Source: VYFG01 sp965248685
Lineage (GTDB): Bacteria; Pseudomonadota; Gammaproteobacteria; Arenicellales; Poriferihabitantaceae
DNA: 64,000 nucleotides
Reading direction: 5' to 3'
Assembly (NCBI GenBank): GCA_965248685.1
Contig: CBDFKC010000004.1
Coordinates: 372,001-436,000 of the forward strand
Position 1 is the first letter of the stretch; each line of letters starts with the position of its first letter. The notes beneath the pieces were generated by a model. That model searched no databases and was not told the origin of the DNA. It saw nothing but the letters and a program-made list of their open reading frames with translations. Positions 26,349 through 35,320 of this stretch are shown in pieces. A program made the translations under genes and the position numbers.

Positions 26349-27398
26349 TTGAGTGAAACAGTCATAAAACTTGATGATGTGTGGAAAATATTTGGTGACC
26401 GCCATCAAGAAGCCATGGCGGCGATCAAAAGTGACGGACTGACCAAACCACAGGTGCTGGAAAAATTTGGCTGCGTGGTTGGTGTTGCCGAATGCTCATT
26501 TGAAGTAGCCAGGGGGGAGATATTTTGCGTAATGGGTCTGTCAGGATCCGGCAAGTCCACAATGGTAAGACATTTGAATCGATTACTTGAACCAACCTCT
26601 GGGAACATTAATGTCCTGGGTAAGGATGTCATGGGACTGAATGAAAATGACTTAAGAGAATTGCGCGCAGCCCATATTGGCATGGTGTTTCAGCATATGG
26701 CGCTGTTTCCCCATCGGACTGTGCGAGATAACGTCGCGTTCCCATTGCAAGTCCAGGGTTTTCCCAAGAATAAACGTTGGGAAGAATCCCAGCGGTGCTT
26801 GAGTCTGGTTAATCTGGATGGATATGAGGATCGATTTCCAAGCGAATTGTCCGGCGGTATGCAGCAACGAGTCGGACTTGCCCGGGCCCTCGCTTCTGAT
26901 CCGGAAGTCCTGTTGATGGACGAACCATTTTCGGCCTTGGACCCGCTTATCCGACGGCAACTGCAGGAGCAATTTATGGCGCTGTCTGAGGATCTGGATA
27001 AAACCACTGTATTTATTACCCACGATCTTGATGAAGCGATTCGGATTGGAAACCGGATCGCAATAATGAAAGATGGTTTTATTGTTCAAATAGGAACACC
27101 GGAACAGATCGTGACCAATCCAATTGACGAATACGTCACCGATTTCGTTGAAGGAATTTCTACTCTCAAGTTAATTTTCGCCCATACTATTATGGATAAG
27201 ATCGATGAGTACAAACCCCAGCATGGCGACGATCTCGCTGCCGCGCCCCGGACATCGACCGAGACAGATTTAAGTGGGCTGATTGATATTTCGACAACCA
27301 CAGATCAACCAATCGTGATCCAGAATGAAGACGGTCGGGATGTTGGTGTGGTTAATAAGACAACCCTGTTAAAAGGTATCAAAGGGGGAGACAACTAA
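26349..27398 (+). CDS. proV: Glycine betaine/proline-type ABC transporter ATP-binding protein
   Basis: 349 residues. The start is TTG at 26349 with GGAGG at 26336-26340, giving MSETVIKLDDVWKIFGD. Walker A is GLSGSGKST (about 65-73), then the Q-loop VFQHMALFPHRTV, the signature LSGGMQQRVGLARAL, Walker B LLMDEPFSALDP and the switch FITHDLDEA. The N-terminal insertion containing EVLEKFG-type residues before Walker A is usual for ProV. The C-terminal part after about residue 275 is shorter than in E. coli ProV (400 residues), with only a remnant CBS-like region. It is coupled to the permease by a TAATG overlap. Confidence 0.93.
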   Translation: MSETVIKLDDVWKIFGDRHQEAMAAIKSDGLTKPQVLEKFGCVVGVAECSFEVARGEIFCVMGLSGSGKSTMVRHLNRLLEPTSGNINVLGKDVMGLNENDLRELRAAHIGMVFQHMALFPHRTVRDNVAFPLQVQGFPKNKRWEESQRCLSLVNLDGYEDRFPSELSGGMQQRVGLARALASDPEVLLMDEPFSALDPLIRRQLQEQFMALSEDLDKTTVFITHDLDEAIRIGNRIAIMKDGFIVQIGTPEQIVTNPIDEYVTDFVEGISTLKLIFAHTIMDKIDEYKPQHGDDLAAAPRTSTETDLSGLIDISTTTDQPIVIQNEDGRDVGVVNKTTLLKGIKGGDN

Positions 27399-28927
27399 TG
27401 AGTGAAACCGGATTTAGCGCTGGACCCAGTAGTCTAAGCAGTTCCATTGGCGATTTTGTTGGGCCCAATGACGAGTATTACAACGCCGAGTTTGGTAAGA
27501 TTCAGTCGGCGACCAAATTTCCCTGGACCTGGAATACCATGGGGGCACTGGCGGGGCCGTTCTGGGCTGCAGCCAGGGGTTTATGGGGTCAATTCTGGAC
27601 ATTTTTGGTTTTGGAACTCCTCGCTTTGGTGCAAATTGGACGTGGGGCCTGGGGAGATCTGGGGGCTGCCAAACTGGCCCGGGCAGATCGACTGAACATT
27701 CGTTGGAAAGAACTCTATGAAAAAGGTCAGGTTGCGTTGCAAGCTGGAGAAGATGGTGCGCAAGGTCTGATTGAGACTGCAGGCAATCTTAAAAAAGCTG
27801 CCGCCAGGGTGACCGAGGAGGCGGCGGCTCTGTCTTCCGAAGCCACCGGAATACTTATAACCGGGATAATTCTTATGGTTATAATAAAAGTTGTCCAAGG
27901 GTTCTATTCGAATTTGAGTTATGAAAAGCAGTATCTGACCTGGCGCGCACAACCCAGCACTACACCTTCAGGGTTTAGTTGGACCTGGGTGGGCTTTGGA
28001 GGACTATTGTGGCTGGCTATTGTACCGCTCACTCTGTATCGGTTTACTTTCACTAAGCCTGCAGAATGGATTCAATCAGTTCCTGTAAAGAAGCAGTTTT
28101 TTACGCCGGTAGCCAATTGGATGGATGGTGGGTTCGCCTGGTTGTCGAAGCATGGGGCCGGTGCTTTTAACAGTGTTGTAGAAGCTATTCGCGCGATACT
28201 GGATGGTCTCGAAACGGTTTTTGTGGATACCCCATGGCCAGTAGTTATGACCGTCATTCTGGTACTTGCATGGCGACTGGCCGGTCCTCGGGTAGCTATT
28301 TTTACTGCTGCTGCACTGGCTTATCTAGCCTTGTTCGGACTGTGGGAAACCAGTATGCAAACCGTCGCGCTACTTGGCGCTGCGGCCTTTTTATGTATTC
28401 TGTTTGGTATTCCGCTGGGAATCTGGTTCGGCAAGAGTCAACGTGCCTATAATGCCGCATTGCCTATCCTCGATTTTATGCAGACCATGCCTGCATTTGT
28501 TTATCTGATTCCAATTATTGCGTTTTTCGGAACAGGTAAACCGCCGGGTGTTCTATCAACAATAATTTTTGGTATGCCACCAGTGATCCGATTAACTGCA
28601 TTGGGCATGAAGAGCGTGCCGGAGAATACCAAAGAGGCGGCAAGAGCATTTGGCTGTACCAAATTCACTTTGCTGAAAGACGTCGAGATTCCATTGGCGA
28701 TGCCATCAATTATGACCGGTATCAATCAGACCATTTTAATGTGTTTGTCCATGGTGGTTATCGCCTCGTTGATTGGCGCAGGCGGTTTGGGTAAAGATGT
28801 TCTGGAAGCACTGCAATATGCTGCCAAAGGCCAGGGAATGCTCGCGGGTCTCGCTATATTGTTTTGCGCCATGGTGATCGATCGAATTATCCAGGGTCAT
28901 TATGCCAAGAAGACGGTAAGGCAATAA
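27398..28927 (+). CDS. proW: Glycine betaine/proline-type ABC transporter permease with large N-terminal extension
   Basis: 509 residues. The last 260 form the permease (MQTVALLGAAAFLCILFGIPLGIWFGKSQ, DFMQTMPAFVYLIPIIAFFGTGKPPGVLSTIIFGMPPVIRLT, then the EAA-type loop EAARAFGCTKFTLLKDVEIPLAMPSIMTGINQ). The first 250 residues are extra compared with standard ProW. They include two tryptophan/aromatic-rich segments (FPWTWNTMGALAGPFWAAARGLWGQFW at about 47 and FSWTWVGFGGLLWLAIVPLTLYRF at about 190) reminiscent of DUF2628-type membrane modules, separated by an alanine-rich amphipathic region. Start ATG overlaps the proV stop. Confidence 0.9.
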   Translation: MSETGFSAGPSSLSSSIGDFVGPNDEYYNAEFGKIQSATKFPWTWNTMGALAGPFWAAARGLWGQFWTFLVLELLALVQIGRGAWGDLGAAKLARADRLNIRWKELYEKGQVALQAGEDGAQGLIETAGNLKKAAARVTEEAAALSSEATGILITGIILMVIIKVVQGFYSNLSYEKQYLTWRAQPSTTPSGFSWTWVGFGGLLWLAIVPLTLYRFTFTKPAEWIQSVPVKKQFFTPVANWMDGGFAWLSKHGAGAFNSVVEAIRAILDGLETVFVDTPWPVVMTVILVLAWRLAGPRVAIFTAAALAYLALFGLWETSMQTVALLGAAAFLCILFGIPLGIWFGKSQRAYNAALPILDFMQTMPAFVYLIPIIAFFGTGKPPGVLSTIIFGMPPVIRLTALGMKSVPENTKEAARAFGCTKFTLLKDVEIPLAMPSIMTGINQTILMCLSMVVIASLIGAGGLGKDVLEALQYAAKGQGMLAGLAILFCAMVIDRIIQGHYAKKTVRQ

Positions 28928-28942
28928 GTTCATGCTGGACTG

Positions 28943-28974
28943 ACCAGGTCCCGGAGCAATTTTGCGGCCCTGGT
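28943..28974 (+). terminator. Possible terminator after the betaine-type transporter operon
   Basis: ACCAGG (28943-28948) pairs with CCTGGT (28969-28974), with an additional inner CCG/CGG pair. It lies 16 bp after the permease stop. There is no strong T-run, so the call is tentative. Confidence 0.35.
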
Positions 28975-29053
28975 ATTAATCTCGAAGCGGGGTCGAGGAT
29001 AGAGTACTTCTTCCTCGGTTCGGTTTAACCATTAGTAAAGAGGATTTCGTTAG

Positions 29054-29440
29054 GTGTCTGAATACCCAACATTAAATGAAATGGGAATCAATAATCCCAA
29101 TGAAATTGACCGATATTCCTATCAGGCGATCAACAATATAGATATTTTACGAGTCGTCTATAAACGCAAGAAAGGATCTTTATTACCTTCAAGTAAGCGA
29201 TTCCGGTTTAACCGTATTGAACAGGTTGTACTGGCGGAAGGGGATGCCAGAGGTACCGAAATTCACTATAAATCCTCGCCTGTATTGCGTAAAGCATTGG
29301 TAGAACTTGATGCTTTGGTAAATAGTAAAACGGATCGCCGCTCCCAGATTGAAGTCATTGAGGACGAGTTATCCCGACTTAAAGAAGACAACGCGGCGCG
29401 CCATGCCTATATTGCTTCTTTGGTCAAGCAACTGAAATAG
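29054..29440 (+). CDS. DUF3461 family protein
   Basis: 128 residues. The GTG start at 29054 gives the family N-terminus (MSEYPTLNEMGINNPNEIDRYSYQ), followed by LRVVYKRKKGSLLPSSKRFRFNR, which is characteristic of DUF3461. The C-terminal 40 residues form a charged helix (IEVIEDELSRLKEDNAARHAYIASLVKQL), probably coiled coil. The family is mainly found in gammaproteobacteria and has no established function. It converges on the TPP enzyme gene, with 11 bp between the stops. Confidence 0.9.
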   Translation: MSEYPTLNEMGINNPNEIDRYSYQAINNIDILRVVYKRKKGSLLPSSKRFRFNRIEQVVLAEGDARGTEIHYKSSPVLRKALVELDALVNSKTDRRSQIEVIEDELSRLKEDNAARHAYIASLVKQLK

Positions 29441-29451
29441 CAAACCTTAAT

Positions 29452-31080
29452 CTATTCACAGATCGGCGCAGCTAATCCCTCAATTTCGATATTTATACAT
29501 GCCGGTTTGCCACTGCCTGCGGATCGAGTCAATGCCCCGGTCATTTGATCTATGGTGGTAACATATTCTCCATGGCAGCCGAGCCCGCTGGCGGCGATAT
29601 CATAACGCGCCGGGCTCAACTCACACCCATTTAGACGATCCTTCCCATAGTGTTTTAGTTGGATTTGATATTCAGCATTCCACCGCGCGTCGTTGCCAAT
29701 AATGACAATAATGGGAGTATCTTCACGCACCGCAGTCTCGAATTCGCTGAAGTGGAAACCCGCGGTTCCGTCTCCCATCAGGACCAGCACAGGTGCACCG
29801 GGCTGGCTAATACTAGCCGCTATGCCCTGGCATATGGATCCACCGATACCCCCGGACATCCCATTGATTAAACGTGTGGGCGCGGTTAAATAGCCCTGAG
29901 CCCATTGGCCAAACTCACCGCCGTCACAGATCAAAATCGGCTCTCTGGCCTGATCGATAAATTGTTGAATGGCGCGACATAAATCGGTTGGGAGAACTCG
30001 TTGACTGGTTGGCACCTGGGGTTTTTGCCGGGTTTCCCTGGCCCGGTCGATTCGAATTTGCCATTCAGTTGGTTGGGGTAACCGGCTTTGGTTTTGACAA
30101 ATTTGCCGCATCATCTGTTTCGCCAGAGACTCCGGATCAACCTGCAGCAAAATGCTGGCCTGAGATTCCAGAACTGCAGCAGCTTGGTCTAGGCGTTGTC
30201 TGTCATTATCCACCATGATCCAAATAGCTGGGCTAAATATTTTTGGTGAGGCAAAATCAAGAGTGAAATCCAAATCCTTGCCCAGGGAAATGATCAAATC
30301 GGCAGCGTTGAGTTGGGACTTCAAGTTCCCCATGTCCGGGGCGTTTAACCCCCGGGGACTGTCCAGGCACAGTACAGGCACCATCAGCATTCCGCCAAGG
30401 GTTTCAATATCTATGCCAGGTCTGTTCGGACCAAGTGCCGGGCCGATTAGAATAATCGGACAGCTGGATTTGGCGATCTGATCAACAATAGTGTCGATCT
30501 GTTGTTGGTCCAACTCAGCTTCCACCTCTTCGATGGGAACCTGGTCTACGGGTTGGTTGGACTGTGCCGTGGTTATTTGTAGAATATCGAACGGGAATGC
30601 CAGGTGCACAGGACCAGGTCTATGGGCCAGGGCTATTCGTGCCGCCTGAATTACTTGTGAACGAATTGCCCTTGCATCAGTTACTCTGGTCGAATACTTA
30701 GTCAGCGGGCTCGATATGCTTGATTGCGCCATCTCTTGAAATGCTCCTTGCCCGTCCCTCGCCCTGGGTGAATCTCCGGAGATAAGCAGCACAGGGCTTT
30801 GCGCCATTTTGGCTGCATACAGTCCGCACAGGCAATTGGTAAAACCCGGGCCAGCGGCGACCAGTGCGACCCCGATGCTTCCATTAATCTGACCCCAGGC
30901 GTCCGCCATATAAACCGCAGCAGCCTCATGGCGGGTATGGATAATCCGGATATCGTGGTCCAGACAGGCATCGAATATCGGCATTATCTGATTTCCCGAC
31001 AATGCAAAAATAGTGTTTACCCCTAATTCTGCCAGGGTCTGTACTAACTGGCTGGCGCCATTGTTTGCCGAGCAGGTCAT
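29452..31080 (-). CDS. Thiamine-diphosphate-dependent enzyme, acetolactate-synthase-like
   Basis: 542 residues with the three-domain layout of the POX/AHAS family. The catalytic glutamate is in TRHEAAAVYMADAWG near residue 52. The central FAD/NAD-like domain includes ILIGPALGPNRPGID, and the C-terminal ThDP-binding motif is GDGTAGFHFSEFETAVREDTPIIVIIGND (GDG...N) near 434-462. No small regulatory subunit (ilvN/ilvH) is adjacent, and the sequence is shorter than biosynthetic AHAS. It is therefore likely a catabolic 2-oxoacid decarboxylase or carboligase of unknown substrate. It is divergent from a LysR gene that probably controls it. Confidence 0.85.
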   Translation of the reverse strand: MTCSANNGASQLVQTLAELGVNTIFALSGNQIMPIFDACLDHDIRIIHTRHEAAAVYMADAWGQINGSIGVALVAAGPGFTNCLCGLYAAKMAQSPVLLISGDSPRARDGQGAFQEMAQSSISSPLTKYSTRVTDARAIRSQVIQAARIALAHRPGPVHLAFPFDILQITTAQSNQPVDQVPIEEVEAELDQQQIDTIVDQIAKSSCPIILIGPALGPNRPGIDIETLGGMLMVPVLCLDSPRGLNAPDMGNLKSQLNAADLIISLGKDLDFTLDFASPKIFSPAIWIMVDNDRQRLDQAAAVLESQASILLQVDPESLAKQMMRQICQNQSRLPQPTEWQIRIDRARETRQKPQVPTSQRVLPTDLCRAIQQFIDQAREPILICDGGEFGQWAQGYLTAPTRLINGMSGGIGGSICQGIAASISQPGAPVLVLMGDGTAGFHFSEFETAVREDTPIIVIIGNDARWNAEYQIQLKHYGKDRLNGCELSPARYDIAASGLGCHGEYVTTIDQMTGALTRSAGSGKPACINIEIEGLAAPICE

Positions 31081-31130
31081 ATTGTGGATGCCGAATGGAT
31101 ATCAAAGACCGTAATTTAAACCAAATCTAA

Positions 31131-31167
31131 ATTTATCAATTAAACTAATTCCATATTTAGGATAAAT
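31131..31167. promoter_or_regulatory. AT-rich inverted repeat in the divergent TPP enzyme / LysR promoter region
   Basis: ATTTATC (31131-31137) is the reverse complement of GATAAAT (31161-31167), with 23 bp between, in a 115-bp divergent intergenic region. LysR proteins often bind such imperfect dyads between their own gene and the target. No match to a defined operator is claimed. Confidence 0.4.
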
Positions 31168-31195
31168 ATTAATTTTATTTAGTTATTGAATAGCG

Positions 31196-32080
31196 ATGTC
31201 GATTCGTAGACTACAAACCCTGATAGCGGTTGCCGAAACCAGTTCGTTCGCCGAGGCCGCAGAGCGGGTTCATCTGACACCGGCGGCAGTTGGTCAGCAA
31301 ATGAAATCCCTGGAATCGGAAATCGGCAGTCCTTTGTTCGAACGCAAGCAGCGCTCACCTACCCTTAATCAGCTTGGACGCTCACTTTTACCCAAGGCCA
31401 AAGACCTGATCCTGTCCTATCAATCTCTACTGAGTTCAGCCAGTGGTGAATTTCACCAGGAGAGAGAACTGACAATTGGCGCGGTGGATACGGTTATGTC
31501 CGGGCTATTGCCAAGAGTTTTAACTCGTCTGCGCGAGCACTATGAGGGTTTTCATCTGCGAATTATTCCCGGCCTTTCAAGCGAGTTATTAGCCCAGGTA
31601 GATCGAGGCTCAATTGATGCTGCAATTATTAGTCAGCCCAGGCAGCTGTATTCCTATTTCGACTGGTGGCCGATAGCATCTGAGCCCCTGGTACTGATCG
31701 CACCAGAATCAGTAGAAACCGAGAGCCCCGAAGAGTTGCTGAAGCATTGGCCGTTTATTCGCTTCAACCGCAACGCCTGGGTAGGTCAACAAATCGATCA
31801 ATGGTTGATTAAATCTAAAATCAAGGTGCGGGAAGTGATGGAGTTAACTACCCTTGACGCAATATCCACGATGGTCGCCAGTGAGCTAGGGGTGTCCATC
31901 GTGCCGGATAATTGCGTGCCTCCGTCGCGCCAGTTACCGATAAAACGTATCCTGCTCGAAGGAAATGCCACGGTCAGGGTGCTTGGAGTTCTGTCGCGAA
32001 ATGATCACGTTGATACCGGCGCGGTTAAAATACTGGTCGACGAATTGATGAATGTGGTTGAGAAAGGGGTTATTAAGTAA
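31196..32080 (+). CDS. LysR-family transcriptional regulator
   Basis: 294 residues. The N-terminal winged helix-turn-helix is typical: RRLQTLIAVAETSSFAEAAERVHLTPAAVGQQMKSLESEIGSPLFERKQRSPTLNQLG. A LysR substrate-binding domain spans about 90-290 (LTIGAVDTVMSGLLPRVLTRLREHYEGFHLRIIPG). It is divergent from the TPP enzyme and upstream of the fumarate-reductase-like genes (101 bp), so it may control both. The effector is unknown. Confidence 0.93.
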   Translation: MSIRRLQTLIAVAETSSFAEAAERVHLTPAAVGQQMKSLESEIGSPLFERKQRSPTLNQLGRSLLPKAKDLILSYQSLLSSASGEFHQERELTIGAVDTVMSGLLPRVLTRLREHYEGFHLRIIPGLSSELLAQVDRGSIDAAIISQPRQLYSYFDWWPIASEPLVLIAPESVETESPEELLKHWPFIRFNRNAWVGQQIDQWLIKSKIKVREVMELTTLDAISTMVASELGVSIVPDNCVPPSRQLPIKRILLEGNATVRVLGVLSRNDHVDTGAVKILVDELMNVVEKGVIK

Positions 32081-32180
32081 ATATTTAATTTATATAATAT
32101 GGAAAATATTCTTATAATCGATTGATATTTTTTAGATAAAATCGAGTTCTCATACTACCTTTCAAGACAAACTCCAGGCT

Positions 32181-32915
32181 ATGTCCAATAGGGAAACCGT
32201 AGATCATCTCCAGGTTCGCATATGGCGGGGCCTGGCAAAACCCGGAAGCTGGCAGCAATTTATCGTCCCGGCCCAGGATAATCAGACAATTTTAGACGTG
32301 GTAACCTGGATCCAAAAAAATCAGGACCCAGGACTCAGCTATCGGTTTGCCTGTCGTGTGGGAATGTGCGGCTCGTGCGCGATGATGGTTAATGATGAAC
32401 CCCGGTGGACCTGCCGAACCCATGTTAAACAAGCTGTAAACGGCAATCGACTGGATATCGGTCCGCTGCAAAACCTGCCTGTAGTCAAGGATCTGGTCTG
32501 CGATATGGATCCGTTTTTTGATAAATGGAAGCAGGCGTGGGGTGAATTCCAAGGCAGTAAAACCCGGGCCGATGCGATCGAGCCCATTGACCCTGAGTCG
32601 ACCCAACGCCAGGCCGCCGATGCCGCAGTCCAGTGTATCAATTGTGCGGTTTGCTATGCAGCATGCGACGTAGTGAATTGGAATCCGGAGTATCTCGGTC
32701 CCGCCGCGCTTAACCGGGCCTGGACCTTGATGAATGATCAACGGGATCAGGCCGGGCAGGTACGTCTGCAAGCCATCGCTGCTGACGCCGGTTGCCATAA
32801 TTGTCATGCCCATCAAAGCTGTGCACGGTATTGTCCAAACGAGTTGAATCCGACTGCATCGATTGCCGGCCTTAAGCGCATGTCGAGTATTGCGCTGCTA
32901 AACGGCGATATTTAA
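32181..32915 (+). CDS. Succinate dehydrogenase/fumarate reductase-like iron-sulfur subunit
   Basis: 244 residues. The N-terminal [2Fe-2S] domain has CRVGMCGSCAMMVNDEPRWTC around 56-76. Two cysteine groups for the other clusters follow: CINCAVCYAACD near 151-162 and CHNCHAHQSCARYCP near 199-213. Cluster spacing resembles SdhB/FrdB, with somewhat divergent C-terminal sequence. It is first in a tightly overlapping set of four genes (B-C-D-A), unlike the usual C-D-A-B order, and passes electrons between the flavoprotein and the membrane anchor. Confidence 0.9.
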   Translation: MSNRETVDHLQVRIWRGLAKPGSWQQFIVPAQDNQTILDVVTWIQKNQDPGLSYRFACRVGMCGSCAMMVNDEPRWTCRTHVKQAVNGNRLDIGPLQNLPVVKDLVCDMDPFFDKWKQAWGEFQGSKTRADAIEPIDPESTQRQAADAAVQCINCAVCYAACDVVNWNPEYLGPAALNRAWTLMNDQRDQAGQVRLQAIAADAGCHNCHAHQSCARYCPNELNPTASIAGLKRMSSIALLNGDI

Positions 32916-33244
32916 TGCCGGTTAAACTTTACCTGTTGCAACGCCTGAGTGCGCTGGTAATGGCACCTCTGGTGCTGGGCCATTTGGTGGTTATCATCTA
33001 CGCAATGCGTAGCGGGTTGAGTGCCTCCGCTATCCTGGAGCGAACCCAGGGCAGTGTTCTATGGGGTTTGGTTTATGGCATTTTCGTTGGGGCGGTAGCC
33101 ATTCACGGCGCCATTGGAATTCGGGTGGTCGTTTCCGAGTGGTTGGGTGTTCGGGGTGGATTCCGCGAGCTGCTCATGTGGGCCGCCGGAATTTTCCTGG
33201 CGTTGCTCGGTGGTCGCGCAGTTTACGCGGTAATCGCGATATGA
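32915..33244 (+). CDS. Membrane anchor subunit (SdhC/D-like) of the fumarate-reductase-like complex
   Basis: 109 residues with three hydrophobic segments and an N-terminal basic start (MPVKLYLLQRLSALVMAPLVLGHLVVIIYAMR). Two histidines lie in membrane segments (LGHL at about 22 and IHGAIG at about 64), suitable for heme or quinone contacts. The ATG overlaps the stop of the iron-sulfur subunit (TAATG), and its own stop overlaps the next gene (ATGA). Sequence conservation in this family is low, so the call relies on size, topology and position. Confidence 0.75.
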   Translation: MPVKLYLLQRLSALVMAPLVLGHLVVIIYAMRSGLSASAILERTQGSVLWGLVYGIFVGAVAIHGAIGIRVVVSEWLGVRGGFRELLMWAAGIFLALLGGRAVYAVIAI

Positions 33245-33582
33245 TTCGGCCCCACCGCAAACATTCATTGTGGCTCGCTTTTATCGTCCACCGACTCTCG
33301 GGGGTCGCCTTGGCCCTGTTTCTGCCGATTCATTTTTTGGTTCTGGGGTTGGCGCTAAATGATACTGCCAGCCTTAATGGATTCCTTCAATGGAGTGATG
33401 GGATTGGGGTAAAACTCGCAGAATCGGGCCTGGTTTTCCTGCTCGCGATTCACCTGTTTGGCGGCCTGCGCCTACTGGCGATGGATTGGTTACCCTGGAC
33501 TGATCGACAAAAATCAATCGCAGCAGTTGCTACCGCAGGCGCATTTTTTGTCGCGATTGGCTTTTTGCTCGGGGTGGTTTAG
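33241..33582 (+). CDS. Membrane anchor subunit, cytochrome b-like (SdhC-type)
   Basis: 113 residues from the ATG at 33241, which overlaps the previous stop as ATGA. The sequence IVHRLSGVALALFLPIHFLVLGLAL resembles the first helix of SdhC cytochrome b556, and IHLFGGLRLLAMDWLPW follows, with candidate heme histidines in both helices. A longer in-frame start lies inside the previous gene and is less likely. It is the second anchor of the complex and overlaps the flavoprotein start (TAGTG). Confidence 0.8.
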   Translation: MIRPHRKHSLWLAFIVHRLSGVALALFLPIHFLVLGLALNDTASLNGFLQWSDGIGVKLAESGLVFLLAIHLFGGLRLLAMDWLPWTDRQKSIAAVATAGAFFVAIGFLLGVV

Positions 33583-35315
33583 TGTCCGTCAAGCCAAACG
33601 ACATTGAGCAGCTGGATACCGATATTCTGGTCATAGGTTCCGGCGGGGCGGGGCTGTTTGCCACCTTACATGCACATCAAATATCCCCTGGTCTGAAAAT
33701 AACCCTGGCGGTCAAAGGACTGGTCGGTAAATGCGGTTGTACCCGGATGGTGCAAGGAGGTTACAACGTCGCCCTGAGTCCTGGTGATTCTGTAGAGCGG
33801 CATTTTATGGATACCATTAACGGTGGAAAATGGTTGCCCGACCAGGACCTGGCCTGGAAGTTATGCCAAACTGCTGTTACCAGGGTACAGGAATTGGAAA
33901 ACGAGTTGGGCTGCTTTTTCGATCGCAACCGGGACGGTTCACTGCATCATAAGGCGTTCGCGGGTCAGACCTTTGACCGTACCGTGCATAAGGGAGACCT
34001 CACTGGCATAGAAATTATTAACCGTTTAATGGAACGGATTCGGAGCTTGCCAATCAACATGCTGGAAGAGCACCGGGTAGTTGGATTAATACCCAACAAT
34101 TCCGGTGATGTTGTTGCGGCTGCCCTGATGGTCGATATGCGTAGCGGAAGATTTCGGCTGGTACGAGCGCGCTCAATATTACTGGCCAGTGGTGGCGGAC
34201 CCACCATGTATCGCTACCATACCCCTTCCGGGGATAAATCCATGGATGGGCTCGCCATGGCGCTACGCTTGGGATTACCGTTGAGAGATATGGAGATGGT
34301 GCAGTTTCATCCTACAGGGTTGCTCGCTGGTATCGATACCCGTATGACTGGTACCGTGTTGGAGGAAGGTTTGCGTGGTTCCGGTGGCCACTTGTTAAAT
34401 GGTGCTGGAGAACGGTTTATGCAGGGCTATGATCCAGAGGCTGAACGCGCTACCCGGGACATAGTGAGCCGGGCAATATTCAATGAAATGCGGGAAGGTC
34501 GCACGACACCCCATGGAGGGGTATATATCTCCATGTCTCATCTTGGACCGGCATTGGTGGCTGAAAAATTTCCCGGCATGGTGAAGCGCTGTGCAGACTG
34601 CGGCTTCGACCTGGCAGGCGGCAGGGTTGAGGTGGTACCGACTGCGCATTATTTTATGGGGGGAATTGTTTGCAATACCGATACGGAGACAGCTATCGCA
34701 GGCCTTTATGTTGCGGGCGAAGATGCGGGAGGCGTGCATGGGGCAAATCGGCTGGGTGGAAATGGAGTTGCCAATTCCACCGTATTCGGCGGTGTAGCGG
34801 GAGAGATTATGGCCGTTGCTAACCCTCGAAGCTCATTGCACGACCCTGACCAATCGATTGTCGACAGAGAAATCGAGCGCGCTATGAGGCCATTTTATGA
34901 ATCCCCGGGTGATCTCAACGCAATCCGAGAGCGATTGATGGATACCATGTGGGATAATGTGGGCATTGTCAGAACCCGTGAGGGGTTGGAGCAGGGTTTG
35001 CAAGAAATATTGGGACTCAGCCGAGAGCTGATGGGCACTGGGCTTGGTCAGCAGCAGCGAGTGTTTAATCTATCCTGGCATGACTGGATCAACACCCAGA
35101 GTCTGTTGGATATTTCCGAAGTGATTTGTCGGGCTGCGCTGGCCAGAGAAGACTCCTGCGGTGCTCATTTTCGAGAAGATTTCCCCCATGGCGGCAACAT
35201 TGAATCATCTTATTTTACCCTTGTACAAAAATCCGCTGATAACCTTGAGGTGGCCCGGGAAAATGTCACCTTCAGTATTATTCGCCCTGGCCAGTCATTA
35301 CTTGAGTCGGAGTAG
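33582..35315 (+). CDS. Fumarate reductase/succinate dehydrogenase-like flavoprotein subunit lacking the covalent-FAD histidine
   Basis: 577 residues from a GTG at 33582 that overlaps the upstream stop. The FAD-binding motif GSGGAG is at 19-24, and further motifs are MEMVQFHPTGL, VLEEGLRGSGGHLLNGAGERFM, VVPTAHYFMGGI and HGANRLGGNGVANS. All belong to the SdhA/FrdA/NadB family. At the place of the flavin-binding histidine in SdhA (SHTxxxQGG) the sequence is GCTRMVQGG, with Cys53 instead, so FAD is probably not linked through 8-alpha-histidyl. That would favour reduction of a fumarate-like acid or use of another substrate. Confidence 0.88.
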   Translation: MSVKPNDIEQLDTDILVIGSGGAGLFATLHAHQISPGLKITLAVKGLVGKCGCTRMVQGGYNVALSPGDSVERHFMDTINGGKWLPDQDLAWKLCQTAVTRVQELENELGCFFDRNRDGSLHHKAFAGQTFDRTVHKGDLTGIEIINRLMERIRSLPINMLEEHRVVGLIPNNSGDVVAAALMVDMRSGRFRLVRARSILLASGGGPTMYRYHTPSGDKSMDGLAMALRLGLPLRDMEMVQFHPTGLLAGIDTRMTGTVLEEGLRGSGGHLLNGAGERFMQGYDPEAERATRDIVSRAIFNEMREGRTTPHGGVYISMSHLGPALVAEKFPGMVKRCADCGFDLAGGRVEVVPTAHYFMGGIVCNTDTETAIAGLYVAGEDAGGVHGANRLGGNGVANSTVFGGVAGEIMAVANPRSSLHDPDQSIVDREIERAMRPFYESPGDLNAIRERLMDTMWDNVGIVRTREGLEQGLQEILGLSRELMGTGLGQQQRVFNLSWHDWINTQSLLDISEVICRAALAREDSCGAHFREDFPHGGNIESSYFTLVQKSADNLEVARENVTFSIIRPGQSLLESE

Positions 35316-35320
35316 TCATC

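Noticed and set aside
29452..31080. Biosynthetic acetolactate synthase (ilvB)
   Set aside because: There is no regulatory subunit gene beside it and its context is a LysR-controlled accessory locus, so only the family-level call is kept.
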